Assembly (NCBI GenBank): GCA_028641055.1
Contig: CM054059.1
Coordinates: 108,202,263-108,266,262 of the forward strand
Length of the DNA stretch: 64,000 nt
From: Alopecurus myosuroides
Taxonomy: Eukaryota; Streptophyta; Magnoliopsida; Poales; Poaceae
Direction of reading: 5' to 3'
The translations under genes and the position numbers were made by a program. A model generated the notes under the pieces. That model was not told where the DNA came from, did not search any database, and was given only the letters and a program-made list of their open reading frames with translations. How positions within the stretch are numbered: the first letter of the stretch is position 1; the number at the start of each line of letters is the position of its first letter. Shown here piece by piece: positions 21,775-34,992 of the stretch.

Positions 21775-24700
21775 TAGCACTAAACAGTCCTCCATACAAA
21801 AACAAATATTGATCTTTTTTCACCAAACAAAGGTTTCAGCTTTAAGGAAATCGGGTCAAGGAACTGGTATCAAACACTTCGATTTAGCAAACTAAGAAGG
21901 TGTAGATCAGGATAGTTCGCTAACACAAAATATTTCATGATTAATACTCATCTAAATCACAGTTAGCAACTCAATCTCCTTTTAAACCAGATCGTGGAAT
22001 TAAAAGAACAACCACAAATTAGATTACTTGCTTATGATCTATGCTTCGACTAAATAGGTGCTTCATGTTAAATTCCTAAAATCTGTACTAAACATTCATA
22101 GAACAAAGTTGAACAACCGGTAGAGAGCATACTACCTCACGGTCTGCGAACCAACCTTCCAGGTGGCACTGGCGTTGAAGACGGGGTATTGCTGTTCAGC
22201 CAGCAATGACTCCAGCATGAAAAGGAGCGAGCAATCTGTGAGGTAAGTTCAGTCAGAGATAGAATAATGCAGCATAAAGGCTTGAGTTGTTTTCTAATAC
22301 AATCGCACATACAGATGGTAAGGAAACACACTCACGTCGAGATGCGATCAACGCCTTAGGGTGGAGATCTAATCGCCACCACCGGAAAGCTTGGAGCAGA
22401 ACTATGACTGCTCATGGCGAGGAGGAATTTCTGCCACAGAGTAGTGGAAGCTACCGCAGGAGGCCAGCCAGGGGACGGAGGCGAAGAAGAACTCCAGGTG
22501 GATGCACATGTCGACGGCAAAACAAACCGAGGAGATGCAGCAACACCTCCTCCTAGGTGGCAAAGAGTCATCATCATGATCACATCATTGGCAGTTCTGC
22601 GAAAGAAAAATGCAAGAAGTTAATGCATCATAGGGCACGATAGAATGTGTAAAACAATAAAATGTAATCAAAGATTTTGGTCGTGCAAATAGGATTTACA
22701 ATTTCGGAAGAAAAATAGTCCTAAGAACATAGTCATTTTTCTGGGTGGTGTAACACCATGTAAATTAAAGCCAATCTAGTGACTCAGGAAGTGTTTGAAT
22801 TACGAGTCTATCAACAGTTTGACGCTTGAAGCCCTTGTGAGTTCTAAAAAGGTTCAGCCACTGGGTGCAGCTACTTTCCCAAGCTATATGTTCGCCTCGA
22901 AAAATTAAATCACAGTTCCTAATCTTCCTCTTGCACACAACATTGTAAACATCCATCTGGACCCGATCATGGATAATAATGTCTAGGTCTATCAGTTACT
23001 AGTTCATATTAGTAGGACTAGTGAAAAATTTCTGAACTTTCCATATGCAAGCATGGTTCTGAACATGAAAATGATCCCCAATATTGGACAATTGAAAGCC
23101 TAAGGTTCTCAATTATTCACATACATGCACAACTGGCCCACTACAGCTACATCATTACAAGATAGATCTAGACAACAAAACGGTGCTCTGATTCTAAATT
23201 CCATGAGAAGCCACCTTAACAAAAACAAGGCTGAGATCAGAGGATTTCTGCGGCACTTTCAAATCAGAAAGTGAACTTTCCAAACAAGAGACGTGATGCA
23301 ACTACATTACAGTTCTAAATACAAGAGTTTTACACCCCGGCAATGTCCTGTAACACACTTGGAATACGAGGAGTAAGAGGCCTCACCGGCTGCGCGGCGG
23401 TGGCGGCGGCCGCAGCCTTGTTTCATTCAATCACTTCAGAGGATACTTGCAGGACGGATCGCAGGTGCTGGGACGACGTGTTGCAGCACAACGTCCTCCT
23501 GAAGAAGGGTGTCAAAGCTCATGAAATAAGGTGTTACTCTCTGCAAGCCAAGAAGATCCTTTCATCAGCACAATGCAATGATACATAGACCGAGATTAGA
23601 CCACAAGGAGACAAGAAATTAAATAGATGAACAACTAGGCGTCCATCTATTATACCCAGGAGAAGCTAGTGACAATGACATAGCATAGCCATGTGATACC
23701 AGGGTGACACTGTATTTGACACAATATGGCCAAAATTTAGCTCTCAAACGTAGACTGCTTGTACACAAAACAAAGTCAGCATATGTTGCAGCCTCTGATG
23801 TTAATTAAGTTATTACACAGACTGGTCATGTGCTTAACAGAATCAAAAGAGTATCCAAATATCAGTTACTTAATCAGTATGTGACATATACCAAGTAGAG
23901 AGTGTACTGTATCTAACATGGAAGATGGTACAGGTGAATCAACCTCACTAGATATTAGACATTTATCTGCAACTCAATGTGATGCATATCTGCTCGCAAA
24001 CGAAATCTGGGGGGAAATCCTACAAGGCTACAACAGTTGGAGGAATGGTCTAATACTTACCGTGGACAGGAAAAGGAGGAGGAGGCCGTGTAAGGAGTGT
24101 CCAGGTCGAGGTGCAGGAGCAGGTGGGGAGGACCACCAGCGAACAAGCCGCCGTAACCTACTCTTCCGCACAGAGAACTTGCGCATCATCTCAACGGTGG
24201 CGTCCATGCATCCTTCACAGATTGCTGCATATGCAATGTTTGATTTTTTTTCATTCAGATTGGGGAGAAGGATTCTGGTGGGGTTGATGGAAGAAGATTG
24301 AAGGAGAAGTCTGCTAATACCTCTATCCTCTAGAGATGGATGAATGGCCGCCGGACCTGGGACTAGAAACGGTGTCGTCCCATCCGTGGGTTCCTCCTCC
24401 ATTGGCCGCATTGCTACGGCCCCGGCAGGCCTGGGCCAGGTCGAGGCCCCTTGTCGCTGGGCATCGTCGTCGACGGCCAGCTCTGGCCACTCCACTCTCT
24501 GGACGGCGACGCGAGCGGAGGCGTAGCGACCTCCCTTGCGCGCACTACTGCTGGTTCCTGGCGGACGGAGGCGCGAGATGCGGCGTCGTCCAGGGCAATC
24601 GCCAGGCGGCGCATCGTCCCCGACGCCGGTCCAGCAGAGGCAACAACAGCGGAGGTAAGCCACCACCGGCGCATGCGAGCGGCGAATAAAGGGGATCTCG

Positions 24701-24915
24701 CCCGGGTGGCGGTAGTCAAACGGAAGTTCCACGCCGTCGAGGTGAGAGAGGAGGAGCTGCTGGTGCCGGGGCTGTTGACGGCGGTGGGACGAACTGCCGG
24801 AGCCGGCCGGGATCTGCCGGTGACGAAGATGGCGCAAAAGGGGATCGGGAGGAGTTGGTTTCGGATAAGAAGGAAGGAAGAGGGAGGTGGCTCGCTCACG
24901 CATTTCCGTTTCGTA

Positions 24916-24952
24916 ACTTTGGGCCTAGAATTCCCGCTCAGCCCAAAACCAA
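24916..24952 (-). promoter_or_regulatory. Paired TGGGCC-type promoter motifs of the spliced unit
   Basis: The segment holds TTGGGCCTAG and AGCCCAAAA, that is two GCCCA elements in opposite orientation about 15 bases apart. Such site II elements are common in promoters of broadly expressed plant genes and bind TCP factors. They sit just upstream, on the minus strand, of the GC-rich first exon, and are conserved at 6088-6122 and 52148-52180. Assignment as promoter is inference. Confidence 0.4.
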
Positions 24953-25067
24953 AATTTCGCAGTAAAATCAAATTTCCACGGCGGCAAATTTTCGTTTCGC
25001 GCGCTTTCGTGAAGAGGGTTCGGAATTGTTGGGTCAGTGGGAGACTGTGAGCACGGACGGTTTGGAT

Positions 25068-28000
25068 GGACAATTTTGAGGAGAGAATCCGTGCGTCACA
25101 GTGAGCGTGAATCTTTGAGGTGAGTTTCGGGCTAAAGTGATCTCCACGCATATAGAACTGTTTAAAGCCTAGCAAATTTTGAGATTCTGGTTCAATATTC
25201 AGTGGCAGCTCTCTAGTCAATTTCCGTTTGGACCTTCATTTACGTGCGTCCGTACCAACCAAGTGATGTACCCATGTGCCAGTAGTGACCTCCATGGATG
25301 CATATACGAGTTCCGTTCTACACACAACAGGAATGAAGAAAAATTTACACACATGTACATATTACGTGTATAATGAACCGTTGCACTTGTCGTGTGTCGA
25401 GATAGTTTCTATTTATTCATGGAAATGGTCCACCGGAAAAACACGTCAAGTCCATGGATAACACGGATTAATGACGGGTACGTGCCGACGCCTCGGCGCG
25501 CCGAACCGTTGCCTGCCTGGTGATGGTGGAGTCGATACGGTGCCACATGCATGCGTCGACGTGACGTCCACATCATCGAGAGGCACTGATGCATGTGTCT
25601 TAACATGGACTGACAAGCCACAAACCGAGAGACGACATATGCCTTTACAAGCTCCGTTCAGAGCATCGGGCCAACACCAAAGGCATGAATACCACGAGAA
25701 AAACCGAGGGGGATGTGCATATGCAACAACATTGAGCACCGGTCTCATGCATGACGGAAACGCATTCCATAGTCGAGTCTACGGGAGAGCCCTAGAGTGT
25801 TGCTGCTAGCGAAGCCGAAAGATAACACACCACCGGGACCATGTGGCGCCCAAGTGTCGTCAACATGGATACCTATGACGCCAGCACAACCTCGCTTTGG
25901 ACAACACCGTGAACACGGCCTAACTCGTCCGAGACCATAGCACAAGGGCTCGAGGGGCAGAGAAATGGAGAGGTATGCGATGCCTTCAAGGCCAAGTAGA
26001 TGTTTATGGGTCCACGGGTCATCACAAGACCCACTTCAATTGAAATACATATGTCGGTGAAGAACATGGTGACCCATTAGTGGTGATATAACCAAAAATC
26101 CTATATCATCAAGTATTGTAAACTTTTTAGCTATACTCCCAAATAGTTTTATAACAAATCATCAAGGAAGGCAATTGCGCAATACGCTGAGGCCCTGGCA
26201 TCATCGTCGACCATGTATACACTCGTCGATAACAGTGGTTGTCATGTGATTTAATATAGAAAGATTAAGTAAAAGCCTTATTAAAATATCGTCTTGAGAG
26301 TTAATGGTGTATTTATCGAAACACGGTTTAGCCACACATGTGCCACCACGACGAGAGTGGACTAGTATTGTATGAGGTGGTTGAGGTGATCCGATACTAT
26401 GAAATATGAGTGTGTATTTTTTTTTGCATGCATGCATATGACTTTGGGTATACATTGTTGTAAAAGGGTGACTATAGGCCGGGACACAGTGGAGGATGAA
26501 GTTGCCTTATGTGCATTAGGGTCAAGTGAACCCAATGAAAAGTTGTAATCCTTCACTTAATAGTACCACTAACTAAGATTTATCTAAAGGATTACCCGAC
26601 TATAATGGAGTCAATATAGAACTGACCCCATTGACATTATTTTATAGCTTCGTCCCTTACTCTAGGAGTGATCAACCTTGTGATCTTTGCATGGTGGCGA
26701 TCTTGTCATCCTTGTTGCCACAAAGTAACTCGAAGGCAGTCCTTGGTTGTAAGCTTGAACTCATGGAGGGATTTTCTCTATATTAATGTTTGTACTCGCA
26801 CGAAATAGCAAGCCCAATTACACATGAAAGTAATAAATGTCACTAGCAAAAGATAATAACAAACCTAATAATCGAGTGACAATGAAATGTCACATGAAAA
26901 GATGTTTAATTAGTATCCCTGGTATAATAACGACGATGATGTAAACGGTGGACGGTGAGATAAAGACACCGACTCGCCAACATCGTCTCCAACGGTGACA
27001 ATGATTAAACATTATTACATGGCTCAAATTTATGGAAATTTTCATAGTTATTACTAGATATGACTATCATTACATCTTCGAGACAGCGACATTGAGCCTA
27101 TTAGAGCTCGCCGCGATGATCAACATGACCATCGCGCGGTCCGAAACCAAAAAGGTAGGAAATGCATCTAGTGTATAGGCCAAAAAAAATCATCTAGACC
27201 AGCAAGGGTGGCCCGCGAGTTTGAGAAAACAAAAAGTGACCGAAATGCGCTTAAAACTAAAAGATCACTCCGTATGCGATTCGTTGACAACTAGCCACAC
27301 CTGACATACACTGGGACGCGGTGATCAAGCTTGAACATGACAATTTTTTATGCTAGGCGGAAGTTACTACTTGTGATTTCATGTGTCGATCCGTTATTGT
27401 GTGTTTTCGTAGCCCTTATTAATTTCGTGAAATATCTATGGCCTATCATTTCTTGTGGATTTTCGTGGTCACGTGTTATTATTTTATGTTAGGCGTTCAT
27501 ATGTGATTTCATCAGTGGATGTTAAATCTGGTTCTTCTCCCTCGTACGGGGAACTCGCCGCGGGCTGGAACCTTCGGCGTGGGCGTCGTGCTAGGCATCG
27601 GGACGGCGGAGTGGCCGCTCCTAGCGGCGGTGTGTTTGCTTGCGGTGGTCCGACACGCTAGGGAGGCGGCGGCGGCCGTCTCACACAAGGCGGCGAACTT
27701 TCCCTAGTGGTCGTCCAACAAGGGCATGGCGGCTCTTCTCTGAGGGGCGGCAAGTTGTGGCGACAGGGTTTTGCAGCGATGGTGGGGGTGACAACATGGA
27801 CGGCGTAGAAGGTTGGACCTTGGGAAATGGCCATGGCAGGTGCTCCTCGACCCAGATCTGGGCCTGTTTGGGCCCAATCTAGATTCTACGGTCCCTAGCC
27901 GGTGCACGAGTACGGGGTCCTTCTGCAGGACGACATCAGTGATGCAGCGTGGATACGGGCTAGTCAGGCCTAATCTAGGCCTGCTGTGCTAAATCTATGC

Positions 28001-29928
28001 CTGTCCAGCCCTCCTGCTACGTCTCGGCGACAACCCCTCGCTATGGAGGACAGCGGATCTCCTCCTATCGGTCATGGAGGTCGCTCTTATGGGCATGTAT
28101 TTTTCTCCTCACCACTCAAGCGCTACGTTTACCCGGCGGCTTGTTGGCTCATTGGTTCGAGGTTGTCTACGCCGGGGCGGCGACACTAAAAGCGGACCAC
28201 ATAGACATTTCTACGTCGAGCGATGTGTTGGTGGTGATGGCCTCGTCCTTTTTCTATGTGGATGGAGAGCCACAGGGACGGCCAGGGTTCGTGGCGTTGG
28301 TGGCGGCATCTCCCAGATCATGATTTGAAGACCATACTGGGGATTAGTGAGCGGTCCGACTGTGCGGAGGTTTTTCCGAGCGAAAACTCTGCGCTACAGC
28401 GCCAACATGGTGGTGATGTCTGCGGGTATCACTACCCTCTTGGGGGCTTTATTGTGGCTACCTCGGTCGCGTTAGGGCTCCGAGTGGAAACCCTTGACCA
28501 TCCCGGTCTTGACGTTGGCGACGTGCTACGTCTTTACACCCTCTCGGGGACGCCATCATGAACCCTTGTCCATCGGGCCCATTTCATTGTCTTTGGTGGC
28601 AAATTTGGTTATCGTTTTCTTCTTTTTGTATCTTTGGTATGCTTTGTAAGAGGCTCCCTTCATCACTTTGTATCCATTCGGGCGTTGGGCTTATTTATAA
28701 AGGGGGCAAAAGCCTATTTGGAGATAGTGTGGGACGTCAATATCATGTGATGTTATTTATGTTAGGAGATAGGTAATACATATCATTTCATGTGTTGTTT
28801 CATTGTCATTTCCCAAATTCTCCAATCTTATCTTTCTCCAACGCTTGAGCATTGAATTTCTAATTTTCCTTTGTTTTCATACTCAATGTCGTCGTTCACG
28901 GCCATCATTTTAACTCATAGTGAGGAAAATCACTTATCGATATGTTTTGGTTTTTTACTATAGCATGGCACTCATCGGGGCAGACGGGCTACCTGCCAAC
29001 AGTAGTGTGTGATGTTGTTCCAGTGGTCAGCACCACATCATCTTGGGGCTCCGCTCCATGTCGTGCTCTGGTTGATGTCTGCCAGGCAGATCCCGATCTT
29101 GAGGGCTGGATCTAGGCTAGGTCGGGCCGGGCTGGGCTGGCAGTTCTGCAGGTGTGGATGTTGTTTTGTTGTGATGTTGCTCGTTCTCCAAGTTGGGGTT
29201 GTAGGTGCACCGTGCTCCCGGTGGTTAGGCCGGTGACGGCGCTCAATTCTACCTTCTCCGCATCCTCATGCCGGCGGCCGAAGTGTGGTTAAGGATGGGC
29301 CTCGGTGAAAACCGTGCATGGTTGTGACCATTGCTGGCGACGACAACACCTCCGGTTGTTGTTCCCCTTGTTGAAGGCATCGCGATGAAGACCCCTTCTT
29401 TTCCTAGACGGTTTGATTCCGTCTCTCTATCCCATCTTGCTCTCCCGGTGCGTTCGCTGGGTGTTTGTTTGCCTCGTAGCGACTTTTGAATCGCCCTATT
29501 ATCTCTCTGTAGTTGCGGTCCTCAAACATTGTTCAACGGGCAACCTCTAAACGGTGTCTTCTTTGGTTTTGGCGGCCGTCGAGATCCTTGGGGGGCTTTT
29601 CTTGGCCGGCTCCAAGACGCAATTGATCAGTTATTATCTATCTATGCACGGTACTTAGAGTAATACATAACTCTATTTCATGTCAGTTTTTTTTTAAGGA
29701 GGGTTGCACCGTACACGTACGCATATACATGTGCTTATTAGACTATTTTGATGAGTTGGGTCATTAGTGCATGGTGCATGCACGCACAATTGCACATACA
29801 CGATGCTATAGCTAGCTAGTTTCTCGTACGTATATATTGATCAATTAATTATAGCTTAGGTGGAGTGTGATATATAATCTTGTTGGGTTGACGCGTGTGC
29901 GTGCCAAGCCGTGCACGTATAGCAGGCT
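25068..29928. other. No convincing gene, copy 2 counterpart of 6240-11100
   Basis: Sequence appears identical to copy 1. No start, domain or splice pattern is supported on either strand. Confidence 0.5.
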
Positions 29929-29963
29929 CACCCGGCCGAGACATCAGTAGCTAGCATGGTACG

Positions 29964-29991
29964 TTTTTTTTTTTTTTTTTTTTTTTTTTTT
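29964..29991 (+). repeat. 28-base poly-T run, copy 2
   Basis: Same length as at 11136-11163, which is unusual for a mutable homopolymer and so informative about the age, or the artefactual nature, of the duplication. Confidence 0.9.
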
Positions 29992-30469
29992 GGGAACAAA
30001 GGAACGCTCCATGAAGAAACAAAGGAACGCTCCATGACGCACACGTATCCAGTTAGCCTAGCAGGAAAAAAAAACAGAGAGGAGGCGATCGAGTTTCGTC
30101 TCCGGCCGCAGCAGGTGAGAGAGTGGAAAAGGAACGACGTACGGATACTAGCTAGCGATCGAGAAAAAGAAAATGGTTGCTTTAATAGAGCGGTAGATAG
30201 GTATTGTAGGAAATAGAGCAAGTAGATGGCTTGCTCCAGTCGACGGATCATGTTTCTCCCGGATATGCCTTGCTCCAGTCGACGGATGGATTCATTTTCC
30301 CATGTAGGTGCACTAGGAGAAAAAGAATATAGACACCACCATGCAGACGGGACGCGCCTGCTTGTCAACGTAAGTGGAGGATCAACGACGCACGCTCAGA
30401 CGCCAGCATGGACGGGACGGGCCTGCTGCTGCTGCCCGACTCGGAGTGCCTGTCCGACTCTCCTGACCA

Positions 30470-30476
30470 TATATAC
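30470..30476 (+). promoter_or_regulatory. TATA box of F-box gene 2
   Basis: TATATAC in CCATATATAC context, 154 bases before the chosen ATG, identical to copy 1. Confidence 0.6.
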
Positions 30477-30623
30477 GTGCGACCCTGCACTGTCTCGCAG
30501 ACAGAACCACCAATCCAAACCGCAAGAGTTCAACACCACGCCACGGGAGCAGTTTTGTCCACCACCGCCGCCGTCTACTCGGCTGTCAAGGCGACCAACA
30601 ACTACACACCGCCACGGCAGTTA

Positions 30624-31985
30624 ATGGCTCAAGGCACCGCAGGCGCCGCCGATTGGTCTGGCCTCCCGGAGGACCTCCTGCTCATCGTCATGGCGGCGCT
30701 GGACGTCCGTAGCCTCGCCCGTTCCGGCGCCGTCTGCAAGTCCTGGCGTGACGCCTGCAACACCTTCCGCCTCCCCGCGCTGAAGCAATCTCCCTGCCTG
30801 CTCTACGCGTGCCACGAGTACGGACCCAACGACGGCGCTCTCTACTGCCCGTCCATGGACGCCACGTTCCGCGTATCCTTTCCGGGGCCTCCGCACCAGA
30901 AACGGGGCTTCGTCTTCTCGTGCCACGGCTTGGTGTTCACCACAGACGAGGCCGGCAACCCCTACCTCTTTAACCCCATCACCGGTGCCCAGGCCGCGCT
31001 GCCGCCGCTCAACACGCTCAGAAGCATCTGCAATGAGAACCGTTTTGATACCTATTTTGACGATGAGGGCAAGCACGTCTACGAGGCTCACCCAGACGAT
31101 CCGTCCTCGAGGCCGCACGTCGTCTGGGCACGCCGTTCACAGTATATCCGGGCCGCCATCTCTCCCGCCGCCGAGCTGGACGCATGCACCGTCCTCATCG
31201 TGCACGATCCCGGGTGCGGGCTCTCGTTCGCCAGGCCGGGCGACAAGACCTGGACATTGCTCTCTAATGATACTTTCATCTGCGATCTTCTTTATAATGA
31301 CAAGGACGGCTTGTTCTACATTCAACATTCGCGGGGTTCCATCTGTACATTGGATCTCAGTAATCCTTCCCCTTCTATGACCATGATCATGGGTCCCGTG
31401 GTAACACAGTACATTGCGGCTCTCTACCTCGCGCTCACGCCATCGGGTGAGCTCCTGCAGGTGTGGAGGATGCGAGATTACATAAGTCAGCCACTCAAGA
31501 ATCGGTTGACTCGCCACCACATAGCCCCATATGTGCTCGAAGAAGACGGCATACATTTCGCCAACAAAGATGTAAGCGACGAAGAGCATGTTGGTCAAGG
31601 GAGAAACGAGGACGAAGAAGACGAGCTCAACGGAGCCGACCTCGAAGAACACCAAATTGAGCAGGTCAGCACAACCGAGCTCCTGGTTTTCAAGGTTGAC
31701 ACGGACACACAGGAGCTGGTCGAGCTTAGGGACATTGGAGGGCATGCGTTATTCCTTGGGTCCAATGCCACCGTGTGCCTTCCGATCCGGGACATTTCGC
31801 TATTGGAACCAAACTGTGTCTATCTCACGGACGACGCCCATTCCCCGATCCATGTGCTGTCACGAGAAGATCTTCATATCTGGAACATGAAGAAGAGGAG
31901 TCTGCAGAAGCTTGGTGAGGCGTGGCCAAACGTGCATCCTTGGTTAAATGTACCGGTTCCAATTTGGATCACACCAAGGTTTTAG
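30624..31985 (+). CDS. F-box/DUF295 protein, copy 2
   Basis: 453 residues, identical in sequence to copy 1. The F-box is at about residues 11-50, an acidic run at 319-344, and the DUF295 C-terminal signature (ALFLGSNATVCLP, NCVYLTDD) at about 375-404. By family it would be the substrate-recognition subunit of an SCF ubiquitin ligase; the target is unknown. Its promoter and upstream region are also identical to copy 1, so the two genes probably have the same expression unless distant sequence differs. The 3' flank differs: here only a TA microsatellite follows, without a MITE. The open frame continues upstream to 30408, but that ATG lies before the TATA box. Confidence 0.9.
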   Translation: MAQGTAGAADWSGLPEDLLLIVMAALDVRSLARSGAVCKSWRDACNTFRLPALKQSPCLLYACHEYGPNDGALYCPSMDATFRVSFPGPPHQKRGFVFSCHGLVFTTDEAGNPYLFNPITGAQAALPPLNTLRSICNENRFDTYFDDEGKHVYEAHPDDPSSRPHVVWARRSQYIRAAISPAAELDACTVLIVHDPGCGLSFARPGDKTWTLLSNDTFICDLLYNDKDGLFYIQHSRGSICTLDLSNPSPSMTMIMGPVVTQYIAALYLALTPSGELLQVWRMRDYISQPLKNRLTRHHIAPYVLEEDGIHFANKDVSDEEHVGQGRNEDEEDELNGADLEEHQIEQVSTTELLVFKVDTDTQELVELRDIGGHALFLGSNATVCLPIRDISLLEPNCVYLTDDAHSPIHVLSREDLHIWNMKKRSLQKLGEAWPNVHPWLNVPVPIWITPRF

Positions 31986-32084
31986 CTACCGGTGTGTAAA
32001 ACATGTATTCCCTTGTTCCTAAATAGAAGATGTTTTAACTTTTTCTACATCCACAGATGTCTACATGTATCTAGCCAACTTTTA

Positions 32085-32085
<1 letters not shown>

Positions 32086-32118
<33 letters not shown>
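32086..32118. repeat. (TA)n microsatellite without MITE, copy 2
   Basis: Uninterrupted TA repeat at the place where copies 1 and 3 each carry a different Stowaway element. Confidence 0.9.
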
Positions 32119-32121
<3 letters not shown>

Positions 32122-32983
32122 CTTATATTAGTGAGTATCTAGTCAATATGAACAATAGCTGCAACATCTTATATTTAGGAACGGAGGGAGTACTAAATTT
32201 GAAGATTTCGTCCAAAATTATGTGATTTATTTATATGCTTGAAATTAATTTATTAACTCTGTGATTTTGGTGATCCCCTTCCCAGTAATTCCCTCGTCCC
32301 CACCCTTTGCTAGCTAAGCACAGGCCTAAACTTTTTAGCCTAAATACCATGCGCAATTTGGTTTAGATAGGGAAAATTTGGTAATTAGCCCCAACCAGCC
32401 ATTCTTACACAACGAGCCGACCCCTAGAGGTTCTACTCTACCTCCGCCAGCATGCGTATACATTCAGTCATACTAGATGTTACGAAAACTTAGACACTGG
32501 AACAAGAAGAAGCGTTTTTTTTTCATGACTATTCGTGCTTAGAGGTTGTATGAGCCATGTACGTACGAAAAGAGAATTTAGAATTTTTTTTAAGGGAAAC
32601 TATTGTATCTGTTTTCGTTAGTGTTTCCCGGACAGTACTGTGGTGTATTAAAAACACTGTCGTTGTATTTTTTGTTTTTCTTTGCACAATCATTTTATAT
32701 GTCGAGGTTAGATTCGGCGCTTTGTTTTGTACGCTACCTACAATTACCAAATGCAAAAAGACATTCTCGTTTAAGAACTTAGCCTCGGATTAGTAAGTCA
32801 CTTAAAATTTGTATAAGTGTTCTAGTAAATAATATTCACGTAATCTTGTATCCAAGTTCCAGTAAAAATGAAAAGAACTGGTATAAAGGTGCAACATGAC
32901 ATTCCGTTGCACCACTAGAAGGGCATGTTGTGCTTATGTAGGTGGATGTTGCGCCTGCGAGAAACCCACGTATTTTAATAATA

Positions 32984-33011
32984 CTAGTTGAATGCCCGTG
33001 TGTTGCTACGG
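32984..33011 (-). mobile_element. Helitron 3' terminus, copy 2
   Basis: Same CTAG end and hairpin as at 14310, with one base change (CGTGTGTTG), at the same position relative to the F-box gene. Confidence 0.65.
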
Positions 33012-33721
33012 ACGTCGAAAAACAATATACGACTCGATCAAAGTAGTACAATGTGCAATTTCCTATACCACCAGGGTCTCTATTGTGAGTATGTATATAT
33101 TCGGGGTCTCTACTGTGAGTATGTATCTATTTCTGATCATATAAGTGTTCATTCCCACATCATGCTCTCACAACACAATAATATCTATTACATGAACTAA
33201 TTCAATTTGTTTGGGATTATAATTATGTGAATTATACATATAAAGGTGGAACAATAAATTTAATCAGAAAAGAGTACATGACAGAGCAATCTATAATTTG
33301 CAAGTTTCAATGATTCATATTTAAGTGAGGTGCCAAATAAAAAATGAAAACACAAACGAAACATTCCCATTGAACTAGATTCGTGTGGTCCATTTTGGGT
33401 GGTCCTTTGGACTGAATTTGAACAAAAATAAGAAAATAATTTTTTTTGCTTAGCTGAACCATAATTTTTGAATCATATGTACTATAAATCTGAACAGCTG
33501 AGTTTTGATTTTTATTTGAATAATCAATACAATTTTGAGCCTGCGGAAGAGAAAACAGAGCTTTGCCCAAACAATTACAGAAGCAGTGTACTCAATGTTT
33601 TTAACAAATATAATTGTACTGCCTTGATACATAATAAGTGACAACAGTTTTGGCAGTAGCAAATACAGAGTATATCTAACAACAACAAAGTTTAAGCCTA
33701 TGACGTAAATCTGCTACTCAC

Positions 33722-34992
33722 CAAGCCACGAGCAAACACACAAAAGAAAAATCCACGTAACCCCGGACATCACCTCTGACTTCATGCTTGCCATTGTCGA
33801 TCCTCCTTGCCCGTTAAGCCGCTAGTCTAGCACTGGCTTCCGCTCCTCCTTGCCGCTCCGGCCTGCTCACTGCTTCTCCATGCTTGCTGCTGCTTGTTGA
33901 TCGTTAAGTAAGAAGGTCGTCGGCCAGTGCACAAGTGAAGAGGTCACAATCCAACACCAGCTAAGGTTGGTGTCCCATTGAGCCACTGATTGAGCTGCGC
34001 CTCCATGAGAAGACAGAGAGAAGGAAAATTAGCAGAACGGTCAAGTTATTTGGGACATGTAAGGATTATATTAAGAAACAGTAAAAAACTGAACCACCTA
34101 TGCCAGCCTGGAATTTTTTTAAGTGAACAATATAAATACCACATGTCTTGATTTTACAGAAGTTCAAAAGTATCTAGACAATGATGGATATAATATTACT
34201 TTTCAGATTTCAATGACACCTTCTTGTACATGCCAATTTACAACATCAGGTCGCCTCGGCATCTCACATGAAAAAAAAAATTAGATCAAAGAGCAGTTCC
34301 TCGAAGCCCCTGGGGGTTTGAGTTGAGGTATTTCTCCAGCTAGTAGGCTGGATTGGCACACCCTTTTGCTCATTTATAGCTCAATTTCAGAACGAAAAAA
34401 ATTAGAACATGCCAGCGTGTCCATGGGACTACAACATTGTTTTAATCATTTCAGTGCCTACGCAAAACCTAAGAGAAACCGTATTATTTGGGATCTGTAG
34501 CATAAATGTGGCCTAAGAAATATATGAACTCTACGAAATAGTAGAATAAAAGAAACATAAGTTGCTGATGTAATCTTTGAGGTTCATGATCTCATCCTAC
34601 ACATTTTGTAGGATCAAAGCAAATAATAAAATTTCAGTGCTAGTGTATTCTCTATTTAGTAGACAATTTCATGTTCATAGCTAGCTCAAATGACATTTAA
34701 TAATTAATATAAATTAAGGAGGATAGTGAGGATGACATAACGTATCTGTAATCCCATGTTTTTGCGTTGTTTATAATACTAATTCAGTTTCTCTCAAGAT
34801 GTCAAGAACACAAATACTTTCACGGAAACATACAATTCCAATGTTCCAAACAGGACCTGTTCTTCTCTTTACCACAAGATTTGTTTTGTGCTGCCAATCA
34901 ATTACCTTGATGGAACTGGCGACCACGGTCCTCTCCTGGCCAAGGAGCGCCACCTACATAGCCAGTGACCACAGTGAAGGAGGTGTCACCAG
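33722..34992 (-). other. Exon-like segments of D, copy 2
   Basis: Splice-like borders at 34906-34992 and a donor ending an exon at 33722 match copy 1. The short frame of the first is conserved. The neighbouring exon-like sequence of copy 1 (16366-16518) is missing here. Confidence 0.3.

Larger units (their letters stand above)
18660..25061 (-). other. Putative spliced minus-strand transcription unit, copy 2 (complete)
   Basis: The whole unit is visible here. Exons on the minus strand: first exon (start undetermined, about 24900) ending 24061; 23387-23540; 22336-22596; 22141-22235; 20917-21086; 19391-19526; last exon from 18896. Acceptors are pyrimidine-rich and end in CAG or TAG; donors are GTAAGT, GTGAGG, GTGAGT, GTGAGG, GTGAGT and GTAATA. 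An AATAAA reads on the minus strand at 18680-18685. Exon 22336-22596 has the same 261-base length in all three copies, and 23387-23540 is 154 bases in all. The frame of the first exon upstream of the ATG near 24205 is broken in copy 3, so that part is probably untranslated. No protein family is recognised. Confidence 0.5.
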
